Assembly: GCF_030700245.1 (NCBI RefSeq)
Contig: NZ_JAUYZI010000003.1
Location: 1-64,000 of the forward strand
Direction of reading: 5' to 3'
DNA from: Methylobacterium amylolyticum
GTDB lineage: Bacteria > Pseudomonadota > Alphaproteobacteria > Rhizobiales > Beijerinckiaceae
DNA: 64,000 nucleotides
Shown: positions 63,822 to 64,000 of the stretch, piece by piece
How the letters are laid out: the number at the start of each line of letters is the position of its first letter
Position numbering within the stretch: position 1 is the first letter of the stretch
Made by a program: the position numbers and the translations under genes
Notes under the pieces: model-generated
Seen by the model: the letters and a program-made list of their open reading frames with translations, nothing else
What the model was told of the DNA's origin: nothing
Databases searched by the model: none

Positions 63822-64000
63822 TCAGGGCAGGGCGCGCACCGGCACCGGCGGCGCCTCCTTCAGGAGCGTCACGGTCACCCGGCGGTTGGCGGCGAGGTAG
63901 GGGTTGTCGGGGAACATCGGCTCGGTGTCGGCCTTGCCGGCGACCGAGGCGAAGCGGTCGTCCGGCACGCCCGCGCCGGCCAGGATCTCGCGCACGGTGA
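63822..64000 (-). CDS. motB: C-terminal fragment of a MotB-like OmpA-domain protein (5' end beyond window)
   Basis: The last 59 codons of a gene that enters from the right edge on the minus strand. The peptide contains VREILAGAGVPDDRFASVAG, KADTEPMFPDNPYLAANRR and a C-terminal VTVTLLKEAPPVP. The DxEPMFPDNPYLAANRRVTV pattern matches the C-terminal peptidoglycan-binding OmpA-like domain of rhizobial MotB (flagellar stator). The N-terminal membrane segment is outside, so MotB is likely rather than certain. It converges with the hydrolase gene, gap 9 bp. Confidence 0.72.
   Translation of the reverse strand, partial: TVREILAGAGVPDDRFASVAGKADTEPMFPDNPYLAANRRVTVTLLKEAPPVPVRALP

Overview
This 64-kb window is very GC-rich chromosomal DNA of an alphaproteobacterium, most likely Methylobacterium or a close relative in the Rhizobiales. 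The inference rests on the aerobic cobaltochelatase pair cobS/cobT next to a J-domain protein and bolA, a MucR/Ros regulator, Omp25-like outer membrane proteins, the order pal-cpoB-tilS-ftsH-glmM, and palindromic intergenic repeats of the Rhizobiales type. No rRNA or tRNA gene, CRISPR array, origin or prophage was recognised. A few short AT-richer islets stand out against the background.

Layout. 1-9.9 kb: a SUV3-type helicase that runs off the left edge, a small secreted protein, an ArsR regulator with a palindromic operator, an MHS-type transporter, an SRPBCC-flavin-barrel fusion, a DUF3108 protein, rpmB, and an NTF2-like/TetR pair behind a palindromic operator. 9.9-15.1 kb: cobS and cobT with a DUF29 gene wedged between them, then a J-domain protein, bolA and arfB. 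15.2-21.9 kb: an AT-rich 82-residue ORF, a YoaK-like membrane protein, a TPR-methyltransferase, and a DNA-repair operon (ligase-associated exonuclease and ATP-dependent ligase) interrupted by an AT-rich membrane-anchored ORF, followed by a mosaic yjbQ and a decayed transposase. 22-34 kb: a DmeF-like cation exporter and an MdtABC-OprM-type efflux operon in which every junction holds copies of one palindromic repeat and one also holds a DUF559 nuclease-like ORF.

34-46 kb: a RelB/YafQ toxin-antitoxin pair, an aminotransferase, DUF4112, a lone yejE-type permease, mucR, a GlcD-like FAD oxidase, kdsD, a SHOCT protein, a nitroreductase, a divergent GSCFA/WcbI pair likely acting on surface polysaccharide, and a single-domain response regulator. 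46-54 kb: the envelope and housekeeping group pal, cpoB, tilS, ftsH, a TauE/SafE exporter and glmM. 54-64 kb: three tandem Omp25-like beta-barrels, an HNH nuclease, a large MscS channel, a CAP-domain lipoprotein, an HSL-type hydrolase and the 3' end of a motB-like gene.

The most unusual material is the repeat-saturated efflux operon with its embedded DUF559 ORF, the foreign-looking gene coupled into the exonuclease-ligase operon, and the mosaic yjbQ next to IS debris. These look like footprints of recombination rather than one complete new system. No fully convincing undescribed machinery was found.
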